64,000 bases of DNA from Zerene cesonia (lineage: Eukaryota; Arthropoda; Insecta; Lepidoptera; Pieridae): contig NC_052130.1 in the NCBI RefSeq assembly GCF_012273895.1, forward strand, positions 2,914,001 to 2,978,000. The letters are read 5' to 3'. This document shows positions 43,896-55,640 of this stretch, piece by piece. Numbering within the stretch: position 1 is the first letter of the stretch; every line of letters begins with the position of its first letter. The translations under genes and the position numbers were made by a program. A model generated the notes under the pieces. That model had not been told where the DNA came from, made no database searches, and saw only the letters and a program-made list of their open reading frames with translations.

Positions 43896-44085
43896 GAGCG
43901 CACATGAACTGAGCTGGTAGTTCCCTTGAAGTGATCACCCTTGCCCATGAGCGTTAACAGAGGTAGGGCATCATCAAATTCGCCCCCTTTTAAGGGGTAA
44001 CGGTTAAGGAAAGAATTTCCGACAGGAGTAAAGAATAGACTGAGAAGGTTGAGGAAAAGGATACAGGCAGGGACTTCTGCTTTTA
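43896..44085 (-). mobile_element. S2 retroposon, degenerate
   Basis: GAGCGCACATGAACTGAGCT, GAAGTGATCACCCTTGCCCA, TGAGCGTTAACAGAGGTAGG, TTTTAAGGGGTAACGGTTAA, GAGGAAAAGGATACAGGC. The oldest-looking copy. The 5' third is lost. Confidence 0.7.
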
Positions 44086-45112
44086 ATTAATAACGAGAGT
44101 ATGGTATATGATGTTGGAGTCATAAGAATAAGCACCACAATATAATTTAACCTTAGAAACTGGTGTTGTTAAATGCATCATGCTTGTGAAAATTAGTTCA
44201 GTATCCCCTTAGACTAACTACTGCCGACGGCTGCAGTTTCACACGCTTTTACAATCCTAGATAAAGACTATAAGAAGAAAGAAAAAGGTATGTTTCAAAC
44301 ATAATACACACACACATGTATATATTTATATATATAACATACATTTTTTTTAATAAAGAATTTTGCATTCTAGTCTTATATACTGGCTGTTTTATGCTTA
44401 TAAAAAAGCTGAAACCAGGGAAAAAATTTCGAGAGCTGTATCAGAAATCTTTGCCGATATATTTCCTTTATTTCAAAATATTCTAGTGATTTTAACTATT
44501 AACTATTCATTTCAATGTTCATGTTTAGTTAGGAGAGTTGTAACGATCTGTATCACTGTTTGTTATACAAAAATAATGGCATTTATTTTTGTACTGAGAG
44601 TCTACTCAGAAACATTCCCCTTAGCATAATGTTCATAGAAGAGCAAAAAGCATGAAACTATGCGAAACCAATTTGCATGAGGGTATGGCAAGCCAAAACA
44701 CTTCCTCTTCCAGTGTACGAAGAGTCATTTTACTATCCACAATTCAAGGATTTATTGCGTTTTATCTGCAATTCTGGTCCCATTGTTATAACTTCATTTG
44801 CTGAAATGCTTTTTCGTTTTTGAATATTGATTTAAAATGCCTCGTAAGTGGGAATGTTGGGAATTTTTACGATTTAAATGCAGAAAAACGATAAATACCT
44901 CGTCCCAGGTAAAACTTGTTTAAAATTTATAAAAGTCGCTTGAAGATAATATGGTTTCGTAGGAATGTTATTGAATCGTCCAAATGACGATAAATATATG
45001 AACTTTGTAAATCATTTCTAACAATGATCATTTAATTTACATTGTATTATTAATATTATATAAAAATCGTGGCGCGTTTTTTGGTGTTACTTATATGTAG
45101 ATTTATTTTATA
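44086..45112. other. Interval without recognised gene
   Basis: A Helitron-like scrap, ACTGCCGACGGCTGCAGTTT, lies at about 44220. The 88-codon frame at 44363-44629 has no recognised domain. Confidence 0.4.
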
Positions 45113-45312
45113 CTAACTGCGCCCCGCGATTGCACTTGTGTAAGTCCGTATCCCGTAGGAATATTGGGATAAAAAGTTGCCTATATGTTATTCCAGTTAT
45201 CCAGCTGTCTACGTACCAAATTTCATTGCAATCGGTTCAGTAGTTTTTGCGTGAAACAGCAACAAACACATACACACCATCACAAACTTTTGCATTTATA
45301 ATATTAGTAGGA
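45113..45312 (-). mobile_element. H1 (lep1-type) Helitron, mutated 3' terminus
   Basis: The CTAG end has become CTAA, and the hairpin strand is altered (CCCCGCGATTGCACTTGTG). The body and the 5' end TTATAATATTAGTAGGA|T are intact. Confidence 0.93.
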
Positions 45313-45368
45313 TCCATTATATCTATTACAATCGGAAATTATCTTTATTTTAGCATCATATGTTATAG

Positions 45369-45537
45369 CTAGCTGTCCGCCACGGCTTCGCCCGTGGTGC
45401 ATATACCCTAAAGCACTCAGGAATTACTTACGGCTAAACGGTGCAATAATTTTTGTATTGATCAAACAGTTCCTGATCCGTTCAAACAAAAATCAAACAA
45501 ACTCTTCATCATCATAGTATACTAATTGTATAGATAG
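45369..45537 (-). mobile_element. H2 Helitron-like element
   Basis: CTAGCTGTCCGCCACGGCTT, CGCCCGTGGTGCATATACCC, TAAAGCACTCAGGAATTACT, CAGTTCCTGATCCGTTCAAA, CAAACAAACTCTTCATC, TACTAATTGTATAGAT. Confidence 0.78.
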
Positions 45538-46522
45538 CTCAAATAGATCGACAATGAAATGTAACAAACAACTAATAAGGACGATCTCTTTCAGGAATGT
45601 ATATGATACCATGTATATTATTATATGAGGAAAGAAATAATAATCTAACTCGGAGTTGGCCTATGTCCGTGATTGGTCCACTTATGAATGATTTGCTAAA
45701 GCTACGAATATTGCAGTAGAACATTATTATTATTAACTACATGTTTGTTTGTTTGTTTCAGTCAGGAGAAATGTCTACTATATCTTCTGCGAGTAGCTAA
45801 TTGACCCTACGCGAGTGACACTCGAATCTTCACAATTCGATCTCCACCATCAACTCGAAGCCATTAAGACAACTTTATTCCGTATAAATTATATCGCGAT
45901 AACGTGTTTATTATAAAATATTTTTATATCGCCGAGGTCAAGTTACACTGGTCGCGTCGGTATCGTGTTGAGATAAAATTGAGTCCGAATTGGCCCCCCG
46001 CTGTGACAATCACTGCCCATTAAGTTTATTACACAAATATTGCCTGCGGTAATTTGCACGTTTGTTAAATTATACAAATACTATGGATATGTTTTTATGC
46101 TTATGTAAAGATGGAAGTGTAGTTTCGCGTTGGCAAGAGGTTTGTTTTATGCTGGAAGATGTTTAATCTAAAATCGTAAAAATTTTATTTGAAGCGATTA
46201 TTGTATAAGTAATATATTTAATTACAAACAACGATTAATAAGAAAACAGGCAATTACCATTTCGTAATAACCACATGCATCAGTTAATAATAAAAAACAA
46301 TAATAAGACTTTTTGCAATAGAATTATATTTCTCTTTCAAGAAAATATTATGATCATTTTAGCTTTAAGCACATGAAATCCGATATGCTAAAGTCAAATT
46401 GTGAAATGAATTATATCACAAAATATAGCCACCTGACGGTTTAATATGAATTTATATGTATGTAATGGAGTTTAATGATATTTCATAAAGATTTTTCGTT
46501 TAATCTAATTGGAATATGAAAA
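45538..46522. other. Interval without recognised gene
   Basis: (GTTT)n at 45743-45758 is followed by CAG and a short ATG frame that stops after nine codons, so no exon is called. Confidence 0.4.
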
Positions 46523-46679
46523 CTAGCTGTACCCGCGGCGTTACTCGCGTGGTACCCAGTTAAAAAGTAGCCCATGTGCTAATACGGACTATAATCTATC
46601 ACTGTACCAAATTTCAGATAGATACGACAGTCTATCCATCAAAACTTACAAACTTATTTTCTCGTTTATAACAGGATAT
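46523..46679 (-). mobile_element. H2 Helitron-like element
   Basis: CTAGCTGTACCCGCGGCGTT, ACTCGCGTGGTACCCAGTTA, AAAAGTAGCCCATGTGCTAA, TCTATCACTGTACCAAATTT, then TTATTTTCTCGTTTATAACA. A decayed relative may lie at 53995-54075. Confidence 0.75.
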
Positions 46680-47420
46680 CAAAATAAATTCCTTATTGTT
46701 TATTTTAATAGAATCTTTTGCACATCACAGAGCTGAGTAATGAATCATTACGAAAAGTCCAACCTCATCTACGTATCTCAACACTAAAGCGGCTTCACCA
46801 ATAGGAATACCACCATAACCGTTTATTGAATTTGAAACTAAATAGGCTAAATTACCCAACAAAACCCACCACACCGTCGATATGACAATAATTTATTAAC
46901 TGCTCATCATAACGAAGATAATAACAGTTTAATAGACAACGATTTATCCAATAAACACCATTATAACTAGACCTGCTATAATATAAAAATAAAACAATTT
47001 ACACTCTACGGCTTTATTGATAAATGCAATCGATTCTGAAGCCGGGGGTCAAGATGAAATGGTCATAAGCAAGGCATATCATTGTCATATTTGAATCGCG
47101 TGCCATGATTCGGCGTTTTCTATCAAAGCATAGGAGACCACCAGTGTATCAGAGGGCATAATGATGTTACTAGTCGATGTTTGATGAAAATTCACAAGTA
47201 CATACTATTTATTGCCTTTATAATTGTGACCCACAATACTATTATGTTAATAAAGTATAGCAAAATAAAATGTTGGCAAGGTTGCCTCCCCCAACTGTTT
47301 AACTTCCTTGAGTTAACATAAATATAAAACGTATCGTTTTTGTTTGCATAATAGGAACTGAAATTTACTACATCATATATTTCAAAGCACCTACAAAAAG
47401 CAAATTTAATAAAGATAAAG
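46680..47420. other. Interval without recognised gene
   Basis: Nothing recognised. An 83-codon minus frame (47192-47443) has no known domain and runs into the hairpin that follows. Confidence 0.4.
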
Positions 47421-47469
47421 AATAAAGAATTCGTCTTTTTCATTACATTAAAAAGACGAATTCTTTATT
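47421..47469. repeat. Perfect 20-bp hairpin with 9-nt loop
   Basis: Arms 47421-47440 and 47450-47469 are exact reverse complements (AATAAAGAATTCGTCTTTTT), with loop CATTACATT. Confidence 0.97.
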
Positions 47470-48879
47470 TTCAACTTAAATCTTGCCCGACTGCAGGACA
47501 CAGATGTAAAATAGTACAAAATTTACAAATACAACCCCATCTTTCCACTCATGTAATTCTAAAAATGCACTATCTGAAACCATATCGAGTAATTCCCATC
47601 CCACATTATAATTAAATTATCATCGATACACCTTTATCGATATCCCATCACTAGCGGCCACTAAAAAGCTTTCCGAAGAGGCACAATCAACGCACATTGA
47701 ATACTTATTTATTGTCCAAGTGATTTATTGATTGCGTTTCTGTCAACACTGGCACTTTACACTGAATACCTCATTTGATCCGCATTTTTATCGACTCGAT
47801 GTGAGTCACATCACTCGTTAAGTGTATTTAGTGTACAAATGATACGAATGTGTCGGTATCCTTTAATTTTGATTGAAGTGTTTATTAAATAGCACTTGTT
47901 TTATTGCATTGTTCTTTTCATTTGATGAGCGGTTTGAGTTTTATTTGAGTTCAGAAATTGTAATATCGCTTTGTGCTTATGCTTTATATTATTATGTTAT
48001 TGTGGCGTTGGGATTTATAGGATTTATTCATTTTAAATCTAAATGACCTGAGAGATATATCGCCCAACATATTTCTTATATATCATGGTGATTGGTGTTA
48101 TGTGTGTTATGTTAGCCCCATAGTTCATTACCTAGGTGCGCAAATAAGATTTTACAAATTCTAATGATTATGGAGACCCCTTTTCATTTTTTTCATTCAT
48201 TTCATTCAAATAACGTCAGTAAGTCACTTATAACCGACGTTTTAAAAGCGAAAAGGTCAATTGTACTGCGTTTATTTTGTTATGAAATCCCGTGTTCCCT
48301 GTGGGGGATGGGGCATATGTGTTTCGCATTTTTAAAGGTTGATTTTAAAAAGTCGATTTTTTATACTTGTTTATTTAAATGAAAAAGGGTTAAAGTGGGT
48401 TAAACCGAGTATTTAGGAGTCGGTTACATACAAACATGCAGGTGAAGCAAACAGAAGCTTGTAAAAACTATCAAACACATTAACTATGCAAACTTCAATT
48501 ATATTCTTATTTATACAGTGATATTAATAATTAATGGCAATTAACATTAGACAAAAAGGTTATGATGATTATAGATACATGATACAATGTAAGTGGATAT
48601 TTAAGGATATGTGTAATTAAAATATGTACTAATTACCTACATCTTGTTGGATTTCATTAAATTTAGAAATTTCCAATTATTAAACAATAACGATGTAAAC
48701 ATTTATCGAGGTGTATGTAAGTACAAATATGTAAAAAAAATAATATATATATATGTAAATAAAAATTCTCTTACATCCTTACTACTTCGAAACGGCTTAC
48801 CCATATTTTGTGAAACTGTGTTGGGTCTTGTGTTGAGGTCTCAATTTTTGAGATTTTTTAATAATCTATATACTTAAAA
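47470..48879. other. Interval with one S3 scrap, no gene
   Basis: ATCCCGTGTTCCCTGTGGGG plus GATGGGGCAT at about 48287-48317 matches the S3 tail on the minus strand. Nothing else recognised. Confidence 0.45.
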
Positions 48880-49019
48880 ATTAATCACCAAGTGTTGGTA
48901 AGCGTATAACTCGAGAACGGTTCGACCAATTCGTCTTAATTTTTAAAACGTATTTGTTAACGATCAAAAGAGGTTCTTATCGAGAGAAAAACCACGGGTG
49001 AAACCGGGGCGGTAGCTAG
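48880..49019 (+). mobile_element. H2 Helitron-like element
   Basis: AAGCGTATAACTCGAGAACG, GTTCGACCAATTCGTCTTAA, AGAGGTTCTTATCGAG, then CCACGGGTGAAACCGGGGCG with GTAGCTAG|T. The 5' end is not defined. Confidence 0.7.
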
Positions 49020-50165
49020 TACTAATCTAAAACCTTTGTTTCGAATTGGGTTTCCATTTTGATTTAAAATAATTATTCAGCCGAATGTACTGGTTTTTCT
49101 GAACGAATATTTTAAAATATCTAATTAGCTTATGAAAGAATCGATTCATTTGAATTCCATCTAGTTGCAGTGAACCATATCTCCGACAAACTTACAAATA
49201 GAACACAATTTAATGTCAATATTTAAAGAGTTTATTTCATTCCACTCTAATGTATCATGCAAGAGCTATCAGCGTGACTCTTAACACCATAAATAACTTT
49301 AAAAGAACCATGTTAACATCGTAATTTCAATAAAAATGCCATTAAAATTACCTAATGATAGCTTTGCGGGCACTTATTACATAATTTAAACAAATATGGA
49401 TAGTTTCGCTGGGTGGTCGTGCTATTAGCTAATTAATGTCTGGAAACAAACAGACATAATTGTGACCATGTTGTATCGTTGTTTTAACACAAATTTCATT
49501 TTATATCTGTCGAAACATCAATGCTTGTAATATATTGAGACAACAATTTGAGAAATATTAATTTATATATGTAGCTCTTCACACTAAGATGTGTCAACTT
49601 ATTGGAGTCCTATAGGCTCTAATTAGTTTACAATAAAAATATGGCATAGATACGTATGTAGGTACGTCTACGAACACCAAGTTAAGGTTTTAGTTCGTTT
49701 AACACAACATAAAGAAAACTAATTAGTTTATTTTGGAGATAGGTACAATATTTAGTATTATGCAGTCTATAACACTATCTTACTGATAAAAAAGGCCACT
49801 AAAGTCTCTGGAAGAAGATATCGCCTCAAAATTTGAAATGGAGAAAAAAAAACTGTCGATATATAAACTTCTTGCGTTTTTTGAAAACGTCAGCTTTCTC
49901 AAAAAGATAAAAATCGTAACATGAAGACTGTAGTTATATGTAAATACGATATGTATATACATATATATAATAAGTTATATGGGTTAACTAAACTAAACTT
50001 GTGCTTTTTAGAAATATTTGGACAAGAATATTTACAAAAGTAAAAAAATATTATTTATTGATAGTGTTAGGATATTAAGACCAACATACTCATAACAAGA
50101 ACGTTTTCAAACATAATATTATTAAATATATCCTAATTTAATATGAAGTATGTAAATATCCAAGA
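49020..50165. other. Interval without recognised gene
   Basis: Nothing recognised. Confidence 0.4.
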
Positions 50166-50189
50166 TTGAACCCGTGACAAAGTAGGAAG

Positions 50190-50608
50190 TAAACAGACCG
50201 AAACTTTCAGCATACTTCGTTTCGCCGTATGTCAGAAACTATCTCTGTGCCGAATTTCATGGATATCTGTTCAGTGGTTAAGGCGAGAAGATGAAACAGC
50301 CAGACGCACGCTTCGGCACGAATTGGGTCAGCTCGCACCGGGGAAGTAGGTACCACACCCCCACAGTAGACCGGCGTGAAATAGCATTCTGCTGTGTTTC
50401 GTTCGGTGAGTGGGGGAGCCGGAGGCCCATTTCCTTATCCTTCCCAGTCCTTTCCTTTATTCCTATCGCCAGTCCTTTCTTAATCCCTTCCAAAAAAGTC
50501 GGCAATCCTTTGCAATGGACCTTACGCCTCTACATCTACATCTCTAAATTTATTAAAGGAAAAAATTTCTCAAAAACAGAGTTTTTTCGCATTTATAATA
50601 CCAGTAGA
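50190..50608 (-). mobile_element. H2 Helitron-like element split by an S2 insertion
   Basis: The left part has CAGAAACTATCTCTGTGCCG, AATTTCATGGATATCTGTTC, AGTGGTTAAGGCGAGAAGAT, as in Helitron interiors. After the S2 copy the matching 5' terminus resumes as TTTTTTCGCATTTATAATAC with CAGTAGAGA. The CTAG end is not recognisable. Confidence 0.65.
50305..50540 (+). mobile_element. S2 retroposon lacking its 3' end
   Basis: CACGCTTCGGCACGAATTGG, TCAGCTCGCACCGGGGAAGT, GGTGAGTGGGGGAGCCGGAG, then a diverged pyrimidine-rich middle. The terminal GCTTACCATCAGGCG block and poly(A) are absent. The 164-codon plus frame through it is repeat-derived. Confidence 0.85.
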
Positions 50609-50639
50609 GATTTATTAATATATTACAATACGAGACGCT

Positions 50640-50838
50640 CGTCTCAATATCAAGATTCCTATTTTAACCCAAGGGAGCATTTAATCGGGATAAAAAGTAT
50701 CCTATCACCCAAGTCAGCTCATACCTTGTATATACATACAACCACTATAAAAATGATCAAAATCCGTTCAGTAGTTACAGCGTGATCGACGGACAAGCAT
50801 CCAACCAAACAAACTTTCACATTTAGAATATTAGTGTG
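50640..50838 (-). mobile_element. H2 Helitron-like element
   Basis: TTTAACCCAAGGGAGCATTT, AATCGGGATAAAAAGTATCC, AAATGATCAAAATCCGTTCA, GTAGTTACAGCGTGATCGAC, CACATTTAGAATATTAGTG. It lies directly beside the split Helitron. Confidence 0.7.
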
Positions 50839-51186
50839 ATTTGACTTGACATAACCTTTCAACACTAGGCATATACCTTGATTTACAAGGCTGATACTAG
50901 GTTATTCAGAAGAGAATATATCAATTCAAATTTAGAAGTAAGTACATTTGTGTGACTAAAATACTAGCTACCCTACACTAACGGTCGTTCCTCATTGAAT
51001 GCAATATATGAACTGCGTTATAATTGCTTGTAAACTTTTTGCGGGAATAATTTCCCGTCGGTGATGCTTAACTTGATTAATGGATCATTATTGCATAATC
51101 TGTTGAGCAAAAAGTTTGACGATCTTTCTGCTTCTTGGTATGGATGTTCTCACCTAATTAAACTTGGTATTATGGTTTATTATGTC

Positions 51187-51477
51187 GAATAAAACTTAAG
51201 ATCAAAGCGTATTATAGTTTTACTAGCTGCGCCCCGCGGTTTCACCCGCGTAAGTCCGTATCCCGTAGGAATATCGGGATAAAATATTGCCTATGTGTTA
51301 TTCCAGTAGTCCAGCTGTCTACGTACCAAATTTCATTGCAATCGGTTCAGTAGTTTTTGCTTGAAAGAGCAACAAACACACATACATCCTTACAAACTTT
51401 CACATATATGATATTAGTAGGATAGTAGGAAGGATTACGTGGAATAAAACTTAAGATCAAAGCGTATTATAGTTTTA
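51187..51477. repeat. 36-bp direct repeat flanking an H1 Helitron
   Basis: 51187-51222 and 51442-51477 are identical over 36 bp (GAATAAAACTTAAGATCAAA and the following 16 bases). The left unit ends exactly at the Helitron border. The right unit starts 19 bp beyond the other border. Confidence 0.97.
51223..51422 (-). mobile_element. H1 (lep1-type) Helitron
   Basis: A|CTAGCTGCGCCCCGCGGTTT to ATATGATATTAGTAGGA|T. Intact hairpin, with a second TCCTAC unit beyond the 5' end. Confidence 0.95.
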
Positions 51478-51844
51478 TGTTATTTTATTTGCAACACCTC
51501 ATACTAAAAACGTCAATAAGCATTATTGCAATGGTTACAGGTAAGGTTAGGGTAATGCAAACGGTCGCGGACTAATTCTAACAAGTACCCGTGGCCCCTT
51601 CTCTTACGTGGCTCGACGGAACACAGTGAGATTTTCTCCACTCTAAAAAATGAAAAAAAAAGGTAAATAGAATTCAGAATTTTCAAATTTCTTCAAAATT
51701 TCCATTGCCTGTCACTTATATTATTAACAACATTTAACATAAGCTCTATGGTCCCAGTTAAAATTAGATGTTTAAATAAATTAGTAAATTAATGCTGACA
51801 GCTAAAGCTTGCCTTTAGACAATTGAATTCGCTTACTCATTTAC
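51478..51844. other. Interval without recognised feature
   Basis: Nothing recognised apart from an A-rich run near 51650. Confidence 0.4.
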
Positions 51845-51856
51845 TACTCGTAATAT

Positions 51857-52017
51857 ACATTTTACGCGAGTACTACACATCTTGAAATTAAAGACTTTTT
51901 AACGGATTTTAAACGGCATTTATTCATTATATTACTAACCCGACGTTGATGTGGTCACGGTCACCGCCATATAATTAATAAATCGTGTTTAAAATCCGTT
52001 AAAAAGTCTTCAATTTC
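51857..52017. repeat. Inverted-repeat element with 12-bp flanking direct repeats
   Basis: 38-bp arms 51884-51921 and 51980-52017 pair with a few mismatches (shared core GACTTTTTAACGGATTTTAA). The centre contains CCCGACGTTGATGTGGTCAC, GGTCACCGCCATATAATTAA. This arm/centre type is one I recognise as widely dispersed in Lepidoptera. TACTCGTAATAT occurs at 51845-51856 and 52018-52029, directly bounding 51857-52017. Confidence 0.75.
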
Positions 52018-52029
52018 TACTCGTAATAT

Positions 52030-54153
52030 GTTTATCATCATAAAATTATGTGTGAAATGTTGTTAATTTATACAGACACTAAGTATTCATGACGTCACAA
52101 AGGATCGTTAGATAGCTACATATCTATAAATCTTGATTAACATTTAAAATATAATAAATAATATGTTTATTTACGCGAACATTGAAAAAGTTGATAAACA
52201 GTACAAAAACACATCTTAATTTATGTTGTTAAAGAATTTGCGGCGAAGAGCCATAGAAGGCAGCACAAGTCAACAGTTTCATACATATTTCCCGATTCCT
52301 TTTTGTTATTTTGACTCTAAATTCTGTTATAATGGAACTATTAAATCTGACTGCGAAATTACTAAACTCATAATTGCCTATTTCACGCTCATTAGGTGTA
52401 GGCAATCGACAATCCACGCCTCGTAACCTGTTCGTTTCTGAATTGAGACTATATGACCGCCTCTTTGTTCTAGTGGTTATAATAGAAATTAAACTGTAAA
52501 ATTAAAAGTGGTTATAATAAGATTTGCTGCGTCCAAGAAGGTCCCTATGAACAGAAAAATGCTAGCTATCTAGCTGTTACATACTCTTGTAACATGCATA
52601 AGTGCAGCTATTATATTTTTATATTACTTTTATATCTGGGAGGATATGCCCTAGCCACCGTGTGCGAGCCATGTACTGTCCATAAAAAGAGACTTATTTT
52701 AATCAGCAATGCAAGGGAAATAATGGCCCAGATTATTTAAGATTTGTAAGTCTAAGATTAGGAAATGGTTGTACCGTCATTTATCGGTTGCCTATACCTT
52801 GTCCGTTGCATAACAGGATCTACAACGAACCTTGTCCCTTACATAAATAAATAACATATTCTTATGCTTTGTAAATGTTATGAAATATTGAAAATATATT
52901 ATATTTAAATGCTAACCCAATTGAAAACAAAATGTTTTATGTCAAGTATGTTTTCTATCATTTATGATCAAAAGCAAACGATATTTGCTATCCTTGTCAT
53001 TGCTCGACGCACGTCTGATCTCAGTATCAGGTGACATTATACCCGCTCATTCAAAACCTTAAAAATACAGTCATAATCGTATTCCCACAAACATTTATCC
53101 TTATTCTACCTGAGATTATAACATCATAGTCCATCTTAATTTCCGTATAACAACACCTGCAAAACGACAATTGTTCTCATTGTGACGAATCCATCATTTC
53201 GAGATTAAAATTTGTCTCGTTTTGAAGGATTCCAACCGGAATATTTCTATTGTATTTTAGCGGATAATACGAAAATGATTGACTTATCGTTGTAAGCTAT
53301 TTAAGTGCATTGTATCGCATAGAATCCAATTTATTCTGCATTTTGTGATCGTAGGTGGTCATGCGTATTATTATTGCGTGATTTTTGCCATTATGATATA
53401 TATATCTTTTCGAAAGAACGATATCTTTATTAATACGAATTGCTGGAAAGTCCTTATTAAGAAAAGGATTTCAAAAAACGCCTATATTTTTTAAAAAACT
53501 TTCGTATATGATTTTGTTACAACCAACTATAAAACGATATCAAAATTGCTTGGAAAACTTTTACAAGATTGACATTGTATCAGCATACAATAACTTACTT
53601 ATTTATTGACAAGATATTAAGGAATGCAAGCACAAGTCACGAAAAGTGTTTATTAAAATTGCCTAGCAAATAACTCGCAGACACGTCTCCAGTACCCACA
53701 CTAGAGGAGCATTTCCCAAAATGAGACAATAGTTCCGTACAGTATTGTTAACTCGAACCCACGCCTGATTGACAGAGCAACGGGTGGGCACAATGCGCCA
53801 ATCAAACAACAATAGATAGTCTTTGATTGGCAGATTGTCAAACAAGCCAAATGTTGAAAATGTGAAAAATTTGTTCACTCAATTTAGATTTACTTTCGAT
53901 TATTCCAAATCACATTTAACACTTATCCATTTTAGTAGACAATTCGCTCAGAGTCACCCTAGACTCTATTTAAAAAATTGAAATTGCTTTATAACGCTCG
54001 CGGTTTCACTTGATTAAAGAAGCCTACGTGATAATCTAGATTGTAGACTATAATTACTACTTCTGTAAAGCTTCTGTATCTGATTTTAATAACAAATATA
54101 GAACAATTTTAACAGGAAGTAAGTATGATTAGAATAGCTTCTGAGGATACTTT
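52030..54153. other. Long interval without recognised gene
   Basis: A 10-bp hairpin GCCAATCAAA/TTTGATTGGC lies at 53797-53831. A decayed Helitron-like stretch (CTCGCGGTTTCACTTGATTA) is at about 53998-54075. Overlapping sense/antisense frames at 52223-52426 are not recognisable proteins. Confidence 0.4.
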
Positions 54154-54262
54154 AACGTCTTAAAGCAGGAGTAATTCCAGTGAAAAAAACATATCTAGAT
54201 AGATCTTCTAGCGTCATTACTTCCACACTCTGGAGTTATTCATGCTCTAAGACGTCATTGAA
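54154..54262 (+). repeat. Dispersed repeat M, copy 2
   Basis: ACGTCTTAAAGCAGGAGTAA, AACATATCTAGATAGATCTT, CTAGCGTCATTACTTCCACA, CTCTAAGACGTCA. Same order and strand as 15625-15775. Confidence 0.6.
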
Positions 54263-54577
54263 TATATCAAAACAACCACTAATATTTCAAAATGTATGAA
54301 AAAAGTATACTATAAAAACTAATGACACTTCTATGAAATCTCAAACCCCACACTGACGATTCTCGTGTCCATTGACGCGACACAAACATCGAAGTCAATT
54401 ATACGTACAATGGGATTATAACGGTGTAACACTTCAGTGGGATTTGTTTATATCATAATGGGATTACTGTCATTGTTTGAGATCAACATGTTTTGCTAGT
54501 TTTTGTATTCCCTTCGTAAGGTTTTGGATTGTTCATTGTATAGGATTGTTAAAATTAATACCGTCTTTAAATCCCTT

Positions 54578-54690
54578 TTAATATTATATCTGCGAAAGTC
54601 TGCTGTCATCCTGTGTGTCTGTTTCATTAAATATGTCTGTTGAAAGTGGGTTAACATCGAGTTTAAAGGAGAGAGAGGAGGAGGGTTTTA
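54578..54690 (+). mobile_element. Helitron-like 5' fragment
   Basis: CCTTTTAATATTATATCTGC, GAAAGTCTGCTGTC, CTGTGTGTCTGTTTCATTAA. Resembles the start of the TCTG-rich Helitron family. The rest is unrecognisable. Confidence 0.45.
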
Positions 54691-55326
54691 AAAACAGAAA
54701 ATTACTACTTGACGTCTTATACTAAGATATTTCTTAAATATGTATTTATGCTGATGTGTGTGTACCATTATTTATCGTAATGAAAATAAAATTATCCTAC
54801 ATAATATCATGATTTATAATTATATGATGATAAGGTAGCTGAGTTAATCGCTTTTGCCTCACTAGAATATTAATATAGGACAAAAAAATAACTGTATGAA
54901 ACATCGATGCATTACTAAGGGTCGCACTTGGCCGATTTAACTTTTTACAAACTGTCTGGTAAACGAAAAATAAGCAATAAATATCGGTACCAGATAATGT
55001 ATTCATTTTTTATAAAGGTCTTCGAGGCAATAGACCTGTCATCTGTCATTCTTGAGCCGTTGATGGCCTGTATCTATGGTCAATAGACGGGTTAGCGACC
55101 TAGGCCACTTTTGAACTGACTTATGTGCAGACAGATCTACAGTAATTAGCTATACTGCCTTTGAGTACCACGTTATTCCATATTAAGATTTGTTGGATGT
55201 TTTCGTGATTACATTGACACCAGAACATAATTTATACAAAATCTATATACGTAGGCCTACAAGCTCTGCGCTCGCGGCTTCTCCAAGAAGAAAATATAGA
55301 CAATCTTGGAGTTTTACAGACAAGGT

Positions 55327-55438
55327 TATGTCATCAGCGGGCAACTGAGCTGTTGGATGGCTTGATGGTACACGATCACAACCGCATATGAACATTCGCA
55401 GAGGTAGTGGTTCTGCGAATGCGCTGCCCGCTTTTAGG
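55327..55438 (-). mobile_element. S2 retroposon, 3' fragment
   Basis: TATGTCATCAGCGGGCAACT, GAGCTGTTGGATGGCTTGAT, GGTACACGATCACAACCGCA, then the hairpin CATTCGCA/TGCGAATG (55393-55400 with 55414-55421) and GCGCTGCCCGCTTTTAGGGT. Confidence 0.85.
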
Positions 55439-55454
55439 GTATTACTACTTTCGC

Positions 55455-55640
55455 ATTAATATCTAAAAACTAGCCTATGTCCTATACGTATAAACCTGGC
55501 TTGAATCACTCTGTCTATCTAAAAAAAATCCATCAAAATCTGTTGCGTAATTTCAAAAATTTAAGCATGCTGACACACAGGCGGCGGAAAGCCACTTTGT
55601 TTTATATGTACTTTGTGTATGTAGTGATAGTTAAATCACC
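55455..55640. repeat. Dispersed repeat, copy 2
   Basis: AACTAGCCTATGTCCTATAC, TTGAATCACTCTGTCTATCT, CCATCAAAATCTGTTGCGTA, ATTTAAGCATGCTGACACAC, CACTTTGTTTTATATGTAC. Block order as at 105-228. It starts 17 bp after the S2 fragment. Confidence 0.6.

Noticed and set aside
45743..45800. (GTTT)n followed by CAG and an ATG, resembling a splice acceptor with a start
   Set aside because: The frame stops after nine codons and the pyrimidine tract is a microsatellite.
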